From positions 1-5,044 of the forward strand of contig DAOVSY010000242.1 in NCBI GenBank assembly GCA_030633365.1: a DNA stretch of 5,044 nt. Direction: 5' to 3'. A program made the position numbers and the translations under genes. Below are positions 4,928 through 5,044 of this stretch, piece by piece. The DNA comes from Spirochaetaceae bacterium (GTDB taxonomy: Bacteria > Spirochaetota > Spirochaetia > B11-G9). The notes beneath the pieces were generated by a model that worked only from the letters and a program-made list of their open reading frames with translations, was not told the DNA's origin and ran no database searches. Numbering within the stretch: the first letter of the stretch is position 1; each line of letters opens with the position of its first letter.

Positions 4928-5044
4928 ATGATATATAAAGACTCAGAAATTAATTTATGGGTAGTAAGACATGGATACCGCATTGACTTCAGCGATCCTC
5001 ATTGGAGAGAAACAGCTGAAAATCCCTACAATCCGCCATTGGCA
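4928..5044 (+). CDS. Histidine phosphatase superfamily protein (Sts/plant PGM-like), 5' end only
   Basis: The first 39 codons are present; the rest is beyond the window. LWVVRHGYRIDF (10-21) holds the catalytic RHG motif with His15, which becomes phosphorylated in this superfamily, and Arg18. The RHGxRxD form, followed by DPHW (23-26) and NPYNPPLA (32-39), resembles the branch that includes UBASH3/Sts phosphatases and plant phosphoglycerate-mutase-like proteins (RHGDRID...W...A.RPWDPPL). It is unlike the RHGET of classical phosphoglycerate mutase and cobalamin phosphatases. Substrate unknown; the family acts on small phosphoesters or phosphoproteins in the cytoplasm. There is no signal peptide. 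The ATG follows AGGAGA (4914-4919) by 8 nt. A GntR-like operator upstream suggests metabolite-controlled expression. Confidence 0.85.
   Translation, partial: MIYKDSEINLWVVRHGYRIDFSDPHWRETAENPYNPPLA

Overview
The window is AT-rich bacterial DNA (roughly 35-40 % G+C by eye). It is densely coded, with good Shine-Dalgarno sequences and sigma-70-like promoters. The gene set (acetyl-ester sulfhydrylation enzymes, a membrane polyferredoxin) suggests a low-GC, probably anaerobic or facultative bacterium. A spirochaete or a Firmicute would fit, but nothing here fixes the taxon.

Positions 1-2887, minus strand: a three-gene sulfur-assimilation operon read right to left. The order is cysK (cysteine synthase), metY (O-acetylhomoserine sulfhydrylase), then a MetA-family acyltransferase whose C-terminus lies beyond position 1. 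Gaps are 30 and 10 bp. The acyltransferase would make the activated amino acid (O-acetylhomoserine and/or O-acetylserine) that MetY and CysK combine with sulfide to give homocysteine and cysteine. It has Glu at the position that separates acetyl-CoA from succinyl-CoA users. It also departs from E. coli MetA at several conserved positions, so serine is a real alternative to homoserine as acceptor. No cysE is visible.

Positions 2888-3038: a 151-bp divergent control region. It holds a strong promoter for the operon (TTGACA, 17 nt, TAAAGT) with a perfect dyad in its spacer, and an extended -10 for the rightward gene. The operon leader would be only about 35 nt, so a riboswitch is unlikely.

Positions 3039-3731, plus strand: a membrane-anchored DUF2459 (TIGR02117-like) protein of unknown function. 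It converges, with only 3 bp between stop codons, on positions 3735-4721, minus strand: a seven-helix NapH/NosR-type polyferredoxin with two [4Fe-4S] ferredoxin motifs and two further Cys pairs.

Positions 4722-4927: a second divergent control region. It contains a promoter for each flanking gene, a dyad ATTGGT-N3-ACCAAT that matches FadR/PdhR-type GntR operators, another dyad, and a 10-bp direct repeat at 22-bp spacing. From 4928 to the end, plus strand, lies the start of a histidine phosphatase gene of the RHGxRxD (Sts/plant PGM-like) kind.

Most of the window is ordinary metabolism. The points worth follow-up are the acyltransferase's true substrate, the two operator-like regions, and the DUF2459 protein with its His-then-Cys arrangement. 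I see no clear sign of a new multi-gene system, mobile element, CRISPR array or RNA gene.
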